Origin: Asterochloris sp. CNOR1
Taxonomy: Eukaryota; Chlorophyta; Trebouxiophyceae; Trebouxiales; Trebouxiaceae
Reading direction: 5' to 3'
Assembly (NCBI GenBank): GCA_963969365.1
Contig: OZ017746.1
Span: 3,410,001 to 3,474,000, forward strand
Length of the DNA stretch: 64,000 bases
Each line of letters opens with the position of its first letter. The stretch's first letter is position 1. A model generated the notes under the pieces. That model searched no databases. It saw nothing but the letters and a program-made list of their open reading frames with translations, and had not been told where the DNA came from. Below, piece after piece: positions 1 through 11,876 of this stretch. A program made the translations under genes and the position numbers.

Positions 1-3000
1 CAGTGCCTGCCTGCGGCTGCGGCTCCCTGGTGCGTCGACTGTCCCAGCCTGTCAACCTGCATTGGGGATCAGGATGACAGCTTGCAGCACAGGCCAAACA
101 GCATGCAGAGCAGGCCAGCCAGGCTGGATCTAGACCTCACCAATACCTCAGTGCTCCAGTTGTTCGTCACTGCTCCACAGCCTCAGGCAGAGGTGCATGC
201 AGAGGTGAAGGCATGACACGGAGGCCGCATAGTGAGACGATACGAGGCCCGCGGGTTCAGACTGACCTGCGGTTGTCCTGCTTCGTGGGGACTGTCACTT
301 TGCTGTCACCAGGGCGGCCCCTGCCTGCAAGCAAACATGGACTGTAGTTGAGAAAGCTCTGTGCGGACTGTTGAGTCTCAGATTGCTCCAGCCTCTACTG
401 CTGCAAGCTAGGAGTGTGAGCCCACTTTGGAATGCAGACACTGGGGCCTTGTGTCCACTTCTGCAAGGCAGGTGAGCTGATGTAAAAGCTGACAGGGCCT
501 CTAGTGGCAGCTGCTGCACTGTTGCTGGTGGTGGAACCGCAGCTTGTTGCATGCTCTGTACGGTAGAGTGTTGGGCAGGTGAGCAGCTAGCTTTTGGCTT
601 TCCTCCTTGTTGAGGGTGGCAGAGCCTTACAGGCTCTGGGCCAGGCAAGCAGCTGCGGTTTACTTGGTGGTGGCACCTCAGGCTCCTGCTACTATTGGTG
701 TGCAGCAGCTCACTCATCCACAGACAGGCTACTGTGAGCAGGGGCTGTTTACTTGGCGGGGGTGGCAAAGCCTCATCTGGCGGCTCCTGTCCCTGGTCCT
801 GCATCTGGCTGCCAGGCTGAGGCTTGACGCTGCCTTCCAGCGCCTGGCTCTGCTCCGGCTGCCCCTTAGTGCGCCCGGCAGGGCTGGCCCCACTGCGACG
901 CTGTCGCCTGCGCTCCTGTGCGGTGCCATCAGAGGGCTGGCAGTGCCTGCACAGACACTACGGCTTATGAGGTTTTGACACCTCATACTGTGTGCAAGAG
1001 AAGCTTCCGGTGAGCCTGGCATCAGCCAACATGCTGCGGATCCACCCAGCCCATTTTCAGACTCCAGCTCCAACACCCTAGCGCAGGCACTGAGCTGCAG
1101 GTTGCGGAAACCCTCCTCGTTCCTCACCTCTCCACCTTGTCGGGGCTTGTGTCTTCTGCACCCTCTGCATCCCTCCTTCCGCGCTTGTTCTGCCGCCGCC
1201 TGCGATGCCTGTGGGATCAAAGCATCCGGGTCATTCAGTTTGACTTGAGGTGTTCTGCCTCACACTCCCAGATGCAGCTAGAAGGCTGGCCCCTGGAAGG
1301 GCTGCTGTGCATGTGTGTGACAGACCCCAAGACTGCTGCTGTGCTGCGCATGTGCTTGCCCCACCCCCAGATGGATGCCAACATGTGCCATTGCATGCCC
1401 ACCTGCCCTGTGGCCCGGCCGGTGGTGGCCCCAACTCCTGCAGAACCCTGTCCTGCTCCTCAGCCTGCCTCCGCTGCACAGTTGTCTGAACGACATCCCC
1501 GTCCCTCTTCCTCTGCAGCTCAGCACCAGTTGTGTACTAAGATGTACACGCATGAATCATGAATGCCTGTGATGCAGTCTCCATCTGTTTCTGCAGCATG
1601 CCTGTGATGCAGTCTCCATCTGTTTCTGCAGCAAAGAAGGAGATACTGCAGCAATCAAAGAGGCAGGGTTCGGAATGCTGTTTCGTTGCGGTCTTGCAGT
1701 CTTGCAGCCCTGATCGAGTCTGTTGCATGCAGTGGCCGGGCAGTCATGGTCTGTACATGTCACCCAGGGATGCTCCTGGTAGAAGCTTGCAATCAAAGCT
1801 GGTGCTGCCCCACATGATGCCACTGAGCCATCCCCTTGGCAGCAGCTGCCTCCAAACAACTGGCAATGAGTCGATCACTGGGCAGGAGCCTTGCATGCAA
1901 AACTGTTGCTGCCTCACAACCCACCTTCTTGTCACTGCTGCGCTCTGCCGACAGGGATCCCTCGCGCCCTGCTGCAGCGTCTGCCCTCCTGGCCAGCCCG
2001 TCAGGCACCTCGTGCTGGCGAGGGCTCTGCCCTGGGGTGTCCTGCTGCCCTGGGGTGCCCCGCTGCCGGTCATCAAGCACCACTTCCTCCGTTGGGGTCG
2101 CCGCAGGCATGGCTGGAACGTCCTGCATCAGAGAAGCGATTCCAGCTCCAGCTCACCAGGCTCAGAAGGCACGTTGCGAATGGCACAACCACATGTGGAC
2201 CCAGCTCTCCAACTGCAGCCTGAGGTGGTTCATGGACAGTGCCCTGCTGGCAACAGTGGGCGTGTCCTGCTTCTGGTCATGGGCATGTCCTGCTTCAAAG
2301 GGCTGCTGATAGGAAAACGGGGAAGCAGCAGGGAAAAAGCCAGTGCTGCCATGTAGCTTGGGCCCTCACATGTGAGGGATCACAGAACTGCCCCATGTTG
2401 CAGCCACCTCGCCTCCTGTACAACCTGCATGCAGTCTGCGCACCACATGCCCGAGTCAGAGCCCAGGCCTGGTGGGCAAAGCCTGCAACCAGCCGACCTG
2501 CATCATCACAGGTAGTACTGCACAATTGTCTGCCGGTTGGGGCCTGCTGAGGCTTCGCACCGTTGGTCGCCGCACCTGCTGACCTGAGATACCCTGTTGT
2601 ATACCACCTCAGCGGCAACAGCAAGGCCTCCCATGTGCAGGCAGACAGACTCACCGCATAGTCGATGGTCTGGCTGCGCCGGTCATGCTGCAGCTCCTCA
2701 GATTGCCTGGGACTCCCCAGGTTCAGGTGGCGCCTCGGCCCAGGGCTGACCTCGGGTGCCGCTGCATGACCAGCGTCAGCAGGCTGGGCAGCCCCACGAG
2801 GCTTGGAACCTGCCCCTGCCCCATCCCTTGCCAGCTGCCCCTGCTGCAGTGCATCTGGCGGGGAGGGCACAGGGGATGTGGGGGAGGGCAGCGGGGACGC
2901 AGCGGCGGTGACAGGGGCCCTGCCGCCTGTTGCTGCTGCCTCCTCTGGCCCGGCAGCGCCTGCCGGCAGGGCAGAGAGCTCCGATGGCGCCTGATGGCTG

Positions 3001-6000
3001 ATGCTGGCAGGCGGCAGCATATCGAGGGCAGGCTGCGTCTGGACGCCGCGTGAGCCCGCAGACTTGCCTGCCGGCGCTGCTGCCTCCTGCGTGCCCGCAG
3101 AAGGCGTCTGTGAGGGCCCCTCGGGCTCCTGCTGCTGAGGCACCTCCACCTCCAGAGATGCCTCCACTGCAGCAGCCTGCTCCACCTGAGCAGCTGCCAG
3201 CTCGGCCCTGGCAGCCTCCCAGTCTCCGCTGCGACCTGCCCGCAGCACTGTGCCCCTCCACGAGAGGTAAGCCTGAGGATGTGTGAGGGAGGGAGGGTTC
3301 AGCCCCTGCGCCGCATCAAACGGTACCATTGACGGCTGCATGAGCAGGTTTCGCCCAAAAAGCATGGTGTTATGTTCTGCCCTGAGTGTTGGGCACCGAG
3401 CCAGGTAGACTTGGACTGCACTTGGCCAATGGACAGAGCAGGCAGCGGCCTGCCTGTTAACTCTTCAGCCTAGCAGGGGCTTGCCGGCCAAGTCTGCAGG
3501 GTCAGTTGCACTACATGCTTCTGTGGGATACCAATGATGTGTAGCACCCTGCAAATGTTGAGCACGCCCTCATGCCCCTGTGCTTGCGCAGCAGAGTGGC
3601 GATCCGACAGACATGGTTGGCGTCTGTGGGCACACATTCCACGAGGCTCTGCCAGGGAGCTCACCTGCAGACCTGCAGCCTGGATGGCGACATCCTTTGC
3701 ATAGCTTTCCAGCATCTGCAGCTGCTCTGCCTGCATCCCGTCCACAGCATCCTGCTGCCCTGGCTCAGCTACCGCCTTGGCAGCCGCAGCTGCTGCATCA
3801 GCCGCCGCAGCTGCCTCCACAGCAGCCCGCACAGCCCCCTCAACATCCACAGAGCCTGTGCTGGGATCCAGGGTTGCTGCTGTCGCCATTGGCTCTGCTC
3901 TGGCAGCAGGGTTGGGGGACTCGGAGGGCTGCGTGGCCTCAGTGACGCTGGCAAGCCGGCTGCCAGTGACAGGCACAAGGTTGGTCTTGGAGACCTTGTG
4001 CGGACGACTGGCAGGGCTGCCTGTCTGCTCGTCGCCCTGTGGCCCCGCATCCTGGCCCCCACGGTTGGCCCTGTGCCGCCGCTCCCCTGCCTTGTGGGCG
4101 TGATGGGCGCCGGTGGCAGCATTTGTGGTGTGGGCGTCAGCAGAGGCTGCCCCCTCACCCCCACCACGCTTGCCAGGGGAGGGCGGCTGCACAGGGAAGG
4201 GGGGCGGGGGCAGCGGCAGGTCATCCAACTCCATGGCCTGCCAGCCAGCCTCCAATGACAGCCTGGGCAGCCCGCGGTTGAGCCTGGCGTCCCGTTCTGC
4301 CGCCTTCAGCGCTGCGGCTGAGGCCTGCAGTCCACACAATGGCGGTAGGTGTGAGACAGATAGGCCACCAGCAGCAATTCTGGCACGTGCTCAGAGTGGG
4401 CCTGGCAGACCCCACTGCTGCAGCGATGCCCTGTTGCATGCAGCACAGACAGCAGCTGTCACGGCTTGACTGGACTGTGCAGTGGATGAACAGCCCGAAG
4501 TGGGCTATCAAGCTAAGGCACAGGCTCAGAGATGGCCGTTCAGCAGAGGCGCAGGCTTATGAGGGTGGGCCTGCAGCAGGCTCACCCCCCGTGGCTTGAG
4601 GCGCCTTGCCCTTTCCATCTCCATTGCATATCGAGAGGTGGGCTCCTCTGGGACCTGAAGATCATCCAGGCGATGCAACCTGCAAAGCAGGAAGCTTTAC
4701 AGTCACCTGCAGAATGCGGCAGTGTCCCCTGTGCTCTGCAACGGGACGTGTGGCCCTCCCGCGCTGCAAGATGGTGCTGGCAAGCACAACACGAAGGGGT
4801 GAAATGCCAAGGCCCTGCTGCACTGCAAGCCACCTGGGCAAAATCTGTCTGCGGTTCTAGTCCATCACTGTGTGACAAGTCTAACTCCTGCAAAGGCTGG
4901 AACCTAAGGGTACACACCTGAAGCCCCTGCCGCTGCGCTCCGTGAGTCTTGGCTCTGGAAGGCCTTCTGCACGGATCCAAGATCGCATTGGCATTACAGG
5001 CCCCCTGGCCCCCAGCCCCTGCAGCTGTGCACAGTGGGCCTGAGCATTGCCCTAGCAGATATCTAGAGGCAGCTGGGCTCACTTGCACAATCGCTCAGCA
5101 ATCCAGTTCTCAACCCATGTCCAAGCTGTACCCATGTCAGGAGCAGACAGTTCTCCTGGGCATTTCAAAAAGCCTCACAACTTTAGAGCTGCAGATGGCC
5201 AGCTTAAAAAAACAGCAGCACACCCAAATGTGATTTATCACCTGTGGTGGCAGGTCGAAAGCTGGTGGCGGAAGAGGCAGGGGCCCATTGAACAGCTGCA
5301 TGTCCTCAGCGTAGCCATTGACGAATCTGGCACCACGCCTGCCTTCTCGGGCGTTCTCTACCCTGACTCCACCCCTGCACACAGGGACAGTAGTGTCAGC
5401 TGGCGCCACCGACACTCTGCAAGGGGGTCATGAGTCAAGCAGATTGCAAGCTCATGTCAAGCATTTGCTGCTCAGCCTGTGGGCGCCATGCGGCACTCAC
5501 TTGTTGGATGACAGAACTGGCGATTTGCAAAGGGTCACCAGGGTGCACTACAAGCAAGCCCATCCTGGCATCTCATGCTTGCAGCCCGATTTGTGTGTGG
5601 GCTCTGGAGGGCAAGCCCATGTCGGCAGAGAAGCCCACCTTGAGGGGTTGCGCTGCTCCGACTTGTGAGACGCCCTTCTGCTGCCGCGCGAGGACCTGCC
5701 AGGCCCAGAGCGGTCAGTAGGGTCTGTTCTGCCGGCAGCAGCAGCGGCGACAGGCCTGCTGCGGCTGCGACCAGGCTGCTCCTCTGCCTCGCCGCCTGTT
5801 TGCTCCTTGTGGGCAGCCCACGAAATGCGCTCCCGCTTCTTGGCGGCTGCCTCAGCAGCGTCTACTGAGGGCTCAACTGTTGGGTGAGACCTGGCAGGGG
5901 CAGCGATGACCGGGTGTCGTGCAGGCAGCAAGGGGGTAGCATGTGGGTAACTCCCCTGGGCGAGCAGCCAGGCTGCCCAGGTGGGGGCTGCGGCTGCTTG

Positions 6001-6684
6001 TGAAGGCAGCCCCGCGAGGGTAGCCGCCCTGCCAGCTTGCTGTGCAGCTGCCTTTTGCAAGCGGTGCAGCACCCGCTGCATGGTGCTGGCAGCAGTGCGG
6101 CAGCTCGAGACAAGACACGTGGTGGGCTCAGTCAGCAGGCAAGCCATTTCTGGCTCAAGCTGGGGCTGGGCTCCAGCTGACTGCGCGTCCAACAGGGCCC
6201 TGGCAGGCAGCCCTGCTACAGGGCTTGCTGCCCTGGCACATTGGCACATGGGCAAGCAGCGTGGTGGGCTGGGCTACTGGCTGCGAGGCTGCCACCTGCG
6301 TTGCAAGGCACCTGCTGGCTGCTGCTCAGCAGGGGGGCTTCCGCCAGCAGTGCACAGCTGCCTCTGCTGCTGTCTATGGCCTGCCCTTGCTGAGGCGGGC
6401 TCGCACAAGTGCCCCTGAGGCCGCAGCAGCAGGCCGTGGCTGTGCCACACTGCCCCTCCAGGTCCGCTCCCACCTGGTTTACCCTGACTGAGCCGCAGTC
6501 CTCCACCATTGCGCAGCAGCACACTGCTGCTGCCACTGACACACCTTGCAATGCCTCGGCGGAGGGCCTTCCCATCCCCGCTTGGCTGCACACTGTCAGC
6601 TCTGGCCTGCAGCTGCTCTTGGGTCTCTGACAGGATCCCGTCATCATCGTAGTTCAAGTCCAGCTCATCATCCTCCCAAACCAT
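1..6684 (-). CDS. CCCH-type zinc-finger protein, 3' end beyond window
   Basis: Large, mostly disordered protein with one CCCH zinc finger, probably an RNA-binding nuclear protein. Exons in coding order: 6684-6483, 6212-5639, 5374-5242, 4887-4834, 4654-4586, 4324-3665, 3335-2655, 2435-2370, 2122-1925, 1473-1403, 1208-1128, 946-753, 324-267, 56-<1. Phases agree across all joins and give more than 1,030 residues. The N terminus is acidic (MVWEDDELDLNYDDDG) and is followed by a basic stretch (AKKRERISWAAH), an Ala-rich segment near 3,770-3,840, a Pro-rich acidic linker and the finger. After the finger come Arg-rich and Gln/Pro-rich parts. The KRxRxSWA-like patch and the late CCCH finger loosely recall plant C3H6-type proteins, but that is only an impression. 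The start is the first ATG of the acidic exon; an upstream 5' exon cannot be excluded. The function is not known. Confidence 0.6.
1563..1632. repeat. Exact 35-bp tandem duplication
   Basis: Two identical 35-base copies lie head to tail at 1563-1597 and 1598-1632, starting ATGCCTGTGATGCAG. They fall in the intron between the exons ending at 1925 and starting at 1473 of the minus-strand CCCH gene. Perfect identity suggests a recent duplication. Confidence 0.9.
2370..2435 (-). other. CCCH zinc finger encoded by a single 66-nt exon
   Basis: The exon reads CRLYRRRGGCNMGQFCDPSH, which is exactly C-x8-C-x5-C-x3-H. This is the classical spacing of RNA-binding CCCH fingers, with the usual G-C-x-x-G-x-x-C core. 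The acceptor ends in GCGCAG and the donor is GTGAGG. The exon is in phase 0 with both neighbours, so it could be skipped without shifting the frame. It is the only finger seen in the part of the gene inside the window. Confidence 0.75.
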
Positions 6685-7116
6685 GTCTGCAGCCAATGGT
6701 GCCCTGCATCAGTACTGCCAGACTGGCATGGCATGCTATATGGCAAGTAGCCTTGCACTGCTGACAAAGGAGGGAGTTGCACAGCATGATGGTGAGCTGT
6801 GACCTCTAAAAGCCCTGTCGAGCAGTCCTTACGGGGGCCACACACCTGCCAGACTGCCTTGCACTAGTATAGATCAACAGTACTGTTGATCTGCAACTCC
6901 TCGGACAAGTGCACCTGCCAGCTCCCAATGGTTGCTCTCCAGGACGTATGGCAGGAACCCAGAAGGCCTGCCGACTGCCGACTGTGCCTCAAGATCTGCC
7001 TCGCACGGTACAGGCATGGAATCTGACACTGGTCAACTTGTACACTTTCATGTGCATCATGTGTTCCTCTCAAGCTCTCAAGGTAATGGTGGACTCACAG
7101 GATCATGGTACAGAGC
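6685..7116. other. Intergenic region between CCCH gene and enoyl reductase
   Basis: Both flanking genes are on the minus strand, so this should hold the 3' UTR of the enoyl reductase and the 5' UTR and promoter of the CCCH gene. I see no convincing coding exon, RNA gene or clear promoter motif in it. Confidence 0.5.
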
Positions 7117-9411
7117 TCAAGCAGTGGCCTTCTCAGGACGCAGCAGGGCTTGGCTGTCAACGGCCAGGGCCATGGCATTCAGGCCATTGTCCACATAAAC
7201 TACACTGCCGGTGATGGCAGATGCCAGTGGGGACAGCAGGAAGGCTGCTGCATTGCCAACTTCTCTGGCCTCAAGCTCCTTCTGAATTGGAGCATTCTCA
7301 TATGAATACCTGCAGCAGATCGCATGACGGAACTGGCAGGCAGCGTCGCTAGCCTTCGCGCCACTTCAGCTGTGCTGCTGCGCTGTCAACAATGGTGTGC
7401 AGGTGGGGGCTGTCCCACCGAAAAGGGTGCCGATCATCACTGCTGTTGCACTATGAGCCTGGACATCTTCAGCACAAGCCTGCTGACCTGATCATGTCGT
7501 CAATGAAGCCGATTGCCTTGGCCGCCCGTGACCCCAGAGGACCAGCTGAGATGGTGTTGCAGCGAATCTTGTACTTGCGGCCAGCCTCATAAGCCAGCAC
7601 CTTGGTGTCACTCTCAAGGGCCGCCTTGGCACTGCTCATGCCACCGCCATAGCCTGCACAGTACAGAAGTCATATGAGTCCTTGAAGCTGAGCAAGCAGT
7701 TTCCCAACAGCTAGTGCTTGGCACTGGGTGGCAACTCTGTGGTACAAGTGTACTTGCATCATGAGCTGGAGCCAACGGCCAGCACACAGCGCACCTGGAA
7801 CGATGCGCTCAGAGGCGATGTAGGTCAGTGAGATGGCAGCGCCGCCCTCGTTCATCAAGGGGGCAAAGCGTTGCAGCATGGACACGTAGGAGTAGGAGGA
7901 GGCGCTGAGGGCTGCCAGGTAGCCCTGCACATGCCCAGCACGTGCCACGCTGACTCAGGCAGGACACTCCAGTTGCACATGCTCTGGCATCAGCTGGAGG
8001 CGCGCCTCATATCTTTTAGGATCGATGAGGGCTGCTGCACTTGCACAGACGCAGAGCCAATAGCACATGAAGCCGGCCAGGACACCGGGTGCACTGCCAG
8101 TCACCAGCAGCTACAATTTCACGGCTGCTCCTCTGGTTCCCGTGTGCGGTGCTGGTGCCACAGTGATCCTGTGTAAGGTTGCAGCCGCACTGGCAGCTAT
8201 GCATCTCCCAGGTGTAGTGCCCAAGGCACACGAACTGCAGACCAGTCCGGCAGCCATGGGTCCAGGCATCTCCTCAAGCGCCATGGCCCAGCCAGCTCAC
8301 CCTCCGTGATGTCTCCAGCAGAGGCTTTGTGACCTCAGGCCCATTGGCCAGACTGTGCACCATGATGTCAATCTTGCCAAGGTCCTTCCCCACTGAAGCT
8401 GCCACTTCCGATACTGTGAAGCCCTGCCCAGACGCTGCAGCATAGCGCTTGTTGTTCTTCACCTGCAAGACAGGTGAAAGGCATAGGATGGCAAGCGAGA
8501 CATGGTAACCGCATGCGTATGGTGCAGACTTGCACCGTCATCCGAGCTGAGTGCCGCACCCTGTGGTGTGATTGCATGCAGCCCCACATCTCTGGCACAG
8601 ATGTGTGCTGCAATATGTGATGAGCAAATGCACGGCAGATGTCTGTTACAGTGTGGCCCGGCTGGGGTGTAATGGCATGTGGCACACTGCCGGCAAACAG
8701 GTCTCACATCCTCTGGCACATCGTCTGGGGTGTCAAAGACAGCGTCCATGGGGTAGATTTTGGCAAACTCCAGCATGCCGCCATTGCTCAGCTTGCGGTT
8801 GGAATCAAACTTCCCTCGCCTCAGGCTGGTTTCGAAGATGCTGAGGGCAGGGACCTGCACAAGGTTCAGGTTTTGGGGCACATGTGATTGCAAGGCGAGC
8901 ATGAGTCTTGTCGAAAGCAACCAGAAGCACTCACCCACACTCCAAGTGAGATCTCTGCTCCAGCCTCTGCCAGTGCTTTTGCAATGGCCCAGCCAAAGCC
9001 CTGCATGGTCACTGCATCACTCAGCACATGTTACAATTGCCTGGTTTGCCATCATGTGCCCAGAACCTGACCTGGTCATCTGCAACACCTGCGATGAAAG
9101 CTTTCTTGCCTGCAGCAACAAGCAAGAGTTAGCTGCCAAACCTCTTGCTGCATGCCATGGGGCCTGATCATGCAACAATTGCCTGTTAGGTTGATGGCCA
9201 GTCCACTGCTGGCTGGGGATGTCCCATTGCTGGAGGCTGCCCGAACGAGCACTGTGGATCGGACTGGCCGTGCTGCGGGGCCCTGTGCCCGTGACGAGCG
9301 CCTCTCAAGGCTCCTCAATGCGCACAATCTAGATGAGCATGGTGCCAGTGTTGCATGCGGGCACCTCAGCACTGTCTTGGCAGTGCACTGGCCGATCGCA
9401 GATGCTGCCAT
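7117..9411 (-). CDS. ENR1: Enoyl-[acyl-carrier-protein] reductase (NADH), plastid type
   Basis: Last reducing step of each type II fatty-acid elongation cycle: trans-2-enoyl-ACP to acyl-ACP with NADH, in the plastid stroma. Exons: 9411-9183, 9109-9072, 9000-8935, 8854-8708, 8462-8301, 7924-7795, 7653-7488, 7309-7117; total 1,131 nt, 376 residues. About 75 N-terminal residues are Ser/Arg/Ala-rich, as in a chloroplast transit peptide. The core follows, with [20 protein letters not shown] (nucleotide site), [28 protein letters not shown] and the Y-x7-K pair of plant ENR/MOD1 (YGGGMSSAK), then [10 protein letters not shown] and a C-terminal [11 protein letters not shown]. Length and motif order match plant MOD1 rather than short bacterial FabI. 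Intron 1 appears to use a GC donor. ATG 9411 is the first in-frame Met before the transit peptide. Confidence 0.95.
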
Positions 9412-9612
9412 GATCACCGCTGAGTGAAATGCAAGAAGGAGGAGCGGTCAGATCGCCTTGACCAGGCTGAACGGCCAGCAGAAGTCCTGCATGATGAAGC
9501 ACTGGTCCAGGACTGGCTGGTCATGATGCATGCTGTCCACAGAGGTATCAAGCTGGAGTCACACTTCGACACAGACGTTGCCTCGCTATATGTACTGTGA
9601 CTAAGGGAGGCC

Positions 9613-11772
9613 TCAGAAGGCTGAGTCCTTGCCTCCCACTTTGAATTTGTCTGAGCCTGAGGATGCTGCTGAATTGTGGCTGGCCCAGCTCAAGTATGTG
9701 TTCCAGGCCAGGGCAATGATGTTTGAAAAGCCAACCTGCATGCCAGAAGCATGCATGTTGAGCACATGATGCCTACACAGTGAATCCTGCCTGAGACATT
9801 ACTGGTGAGGTGTTGCTGACCTGCAGCGGGGGCGGCACCAGCCTGAAATTGATGAACTGGAAGGGGATCCAGAGCTTCCAGTTGGCAATCACAGCCGGCA
9901 GGAGGTCATGCTGCAATTTGGGTTTGATCTGGCTGGTTTTGCCCTGCAGCAAGTCCAGCAGATTCAGCAGTTGGCACAACAGCAATGCACAGCCCATGCC
10001 CTGGCCACCCACCTCAAGTGTGAGAAGACATGTGAAGAAGGTACCAATGAAGAAAGGGGCAAACAGCAGCTGGTCCAGGCCCAGCCGCTGCAGTGCACCT
10101 GCAGACACAGTTCATGGATTGGTAAGGCACAGGGCAATACTCAAAGCAGAGAGGACACGCTGGGTTTGAGACGCCGCCAACATTGGACGCCTACCACAAA
10201 CTGCCTACCTGCGTTCCCTGTGGCAGACACGATGCGGCCCAGTGTGCCATACCAGAAGTGCAGGGCAGGGCCAACAAGGACCAGACCCTGCAGTCATGTA
10301 AGATCACTGTGAACCCATCCACAGCTGCGCCTCCGCCACGGCCCTGCATGATGCTTGATTACTGCTTGGCGCTGTGCAGGCACTCATGAGAGGCATGCCA
10401 AATACCTTGCATGACGTTTGTGTGCTGCTCAGCCCTGTACATTTGCTGTGGTCTGTTATACGTCTGGCTGAAAGCACGTCTTGTCAAGGGCGGATGGTGT
10501 GGCTGTTCACCGGACGCAGAACAAGCATGCCAGCTGCCCGACAAGATGCCTGCACACTGCTCAGCACTATGTGCAGGAAGCACTCCCGTGCTGCACTCTC
10601 AGCTTTTGGGTGGCCTGCACGAGGCTTGAGCACTGGTTGGACCAGACAGCCACAGCATGTCCCCTGAAATGGTTGTGCTTGCGCACCCACGCACCAGGAA
10701 TGTAAACATGCCTGTCCTCTTCCAGTCCACTGCGCTGCTCTGCTCAACATACTTCTGGGCAATGAGGTCGCCCAGGGCGTTCAGCAGAGCGGCTGTTGAG
10801 GCCTTTGTCGTCACCTGTAAACATGCGGCATCTCAGGAGCGATGCTGCGAGAGCACACAGGACAGACATATGCTTGTGCCACATGTCCAAGCCTGGAATG
10901 CAGAGCCACTGCAAAGTGCTGTTAGAGGACAGGGGCCACCCAGACAGAGCCGCTGCATGCTTGAGAGCTTGCAGTGCAGGTCGTCAAGGCACTGCACCTG
11001 TCAATGAACAGTCCCAACAAAAGCTACTTACCGGCGCGGTCTCCAGGAACCTCAGATACGTGCCCCAGGGGTTGTTGCCCCTGCTGCTGCCGCCACCCTG
11101 ACCCCCGCCTCCTCCACCTCCTGAGCCTGCACCATGCAGCAGTCGTGCATGTAACGGGCACCACTGGCAGCAGGAGCACTCCCTGCACTGCATTTGCAGA
11201 AGTCAACACCGTTCTGGCACCCTACAGGCTGTGCAGCACCTCCATGAGCATCATTTCTTGCACTGCGGCTGCAGATACAGTTGCTGTGGCAAGACTCAGG
11301 CTGTACTCTCTTGGTACTCCGTTGATTTCAGCGCACCTCCTTTTCCGCCTCCACCGCCAGTGCCTCTGCTGATCTGTGTCTTAGTCCGCGGCAGTCTGAG
11401 CAGCTGGGCTGGCAGCCTGAGACCACCTGTGTGGCATGGACAACTTGAGGGCAGGCAGGCATAAGGAGCAGGCCATTGACGCATTGGCGCCCTCCTCACC
11501 GCTCATGAAAGGCCTCAGGGCAGCCATAGCCCCTGGCGTTGACAGGAAGCCTGCAGAAGGCACCTGCAACTAACGTCCTGTTCTGAGAGCTGAAAAACTT
11601 TTCACTAGACCACCCTATACTGACCTGCACCTGCACCGGATCTGGCTGCAGCCTGAAGGCCCTTGTGTTGGAACATGGCAACACTCTTGGGAGCCTGAAC
11701 ACCCAGGTCAGCCCTCAACACTCTTTGTGAGGCAGCCAGATGCAATGATGCTCTACAAGCTGCGCGAAACAT
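9613..11772 (-). CDS. Mpv17/PMP22 family membrane protein
   Basis: Small multi-pass protein of the Mpv17/PMP22/Sym1 family, found in the inner mitochondrial or peroxisomal membrane and thought to form a channel. Exons: 11772-11625, 11126-11032, 10814-10695, 10287-10209, 10098-10013, 9943-9821, 9735-9613; total 774 nt, 257 residues. Family landmarks in order are WGTYLRFLETAP, a Thr-Lys followed by LLNALGDLIAQ, DWKRTGMFTF, VGPALHFWYGTL, LGLDQLLFAPFF, ANWKLWIPFQFINFRLVPPP and WNTYLSWASH near the C terminus. The first exon encodes an Arg/Ala/Ser-rich N terminus (MFRAACRASLHLAASQR), consistent with mitochondrial targeting. A Gly-rich linker of about 15 residues precedes the conserved region. Which organelle it serves is inferred from the presequence only. 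Confidence 0.9.
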
Positions 11773-11876
11773 TCGCAACAGTGATGTTGACCCAGTCAAT
11801 GCTACTTGCTTTCTTGCAAACCCACACACTTACAGCCATGCCACTTACAGTCACAGATACAGAATAACACCCTATC
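11773..11876. promoter_or_regulatory. 104-bp divergent interval, putative bidirectional promoter
   Basis: This gap separates the ATG of the Mpv17-like gene (minus) from the ATG of the LIN1-like gene (plus). Both 5' UTRs and both core promoters must fit here or overlap the first exons. I see no TATA-like box that I would trust. Confidence 0.5.

Noticed and set aside
295-804. Long minus-strand frame overlapping the 3' exons of the CCCH gene
   Set aside because: Only 946-753 and 324-267 fit in phase; the rest is CTG-rich intron read by chance.
729-1220. 163-codon minus-strand frame
   Set aside because: A different frame of the same stretch carries the phase-matched exons (1208-1128 and 946-753).
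3771-3860. Ala-rich run considered as a trinucleotide-repeat expansion
   Set aside because: The codons are mixed GCA/GCC/GCT/GCG, so it is a low-complexity protein segment rather than a pure microsatellite.
11500-11563. Possible extra exon of the Mpv17-like gene (AFCRLPVNARGYGCPEAFHE)
   Set aside because: Including it breaks the phase with the Gly-rich exon at 11126; skipping it gives an exact codon count.
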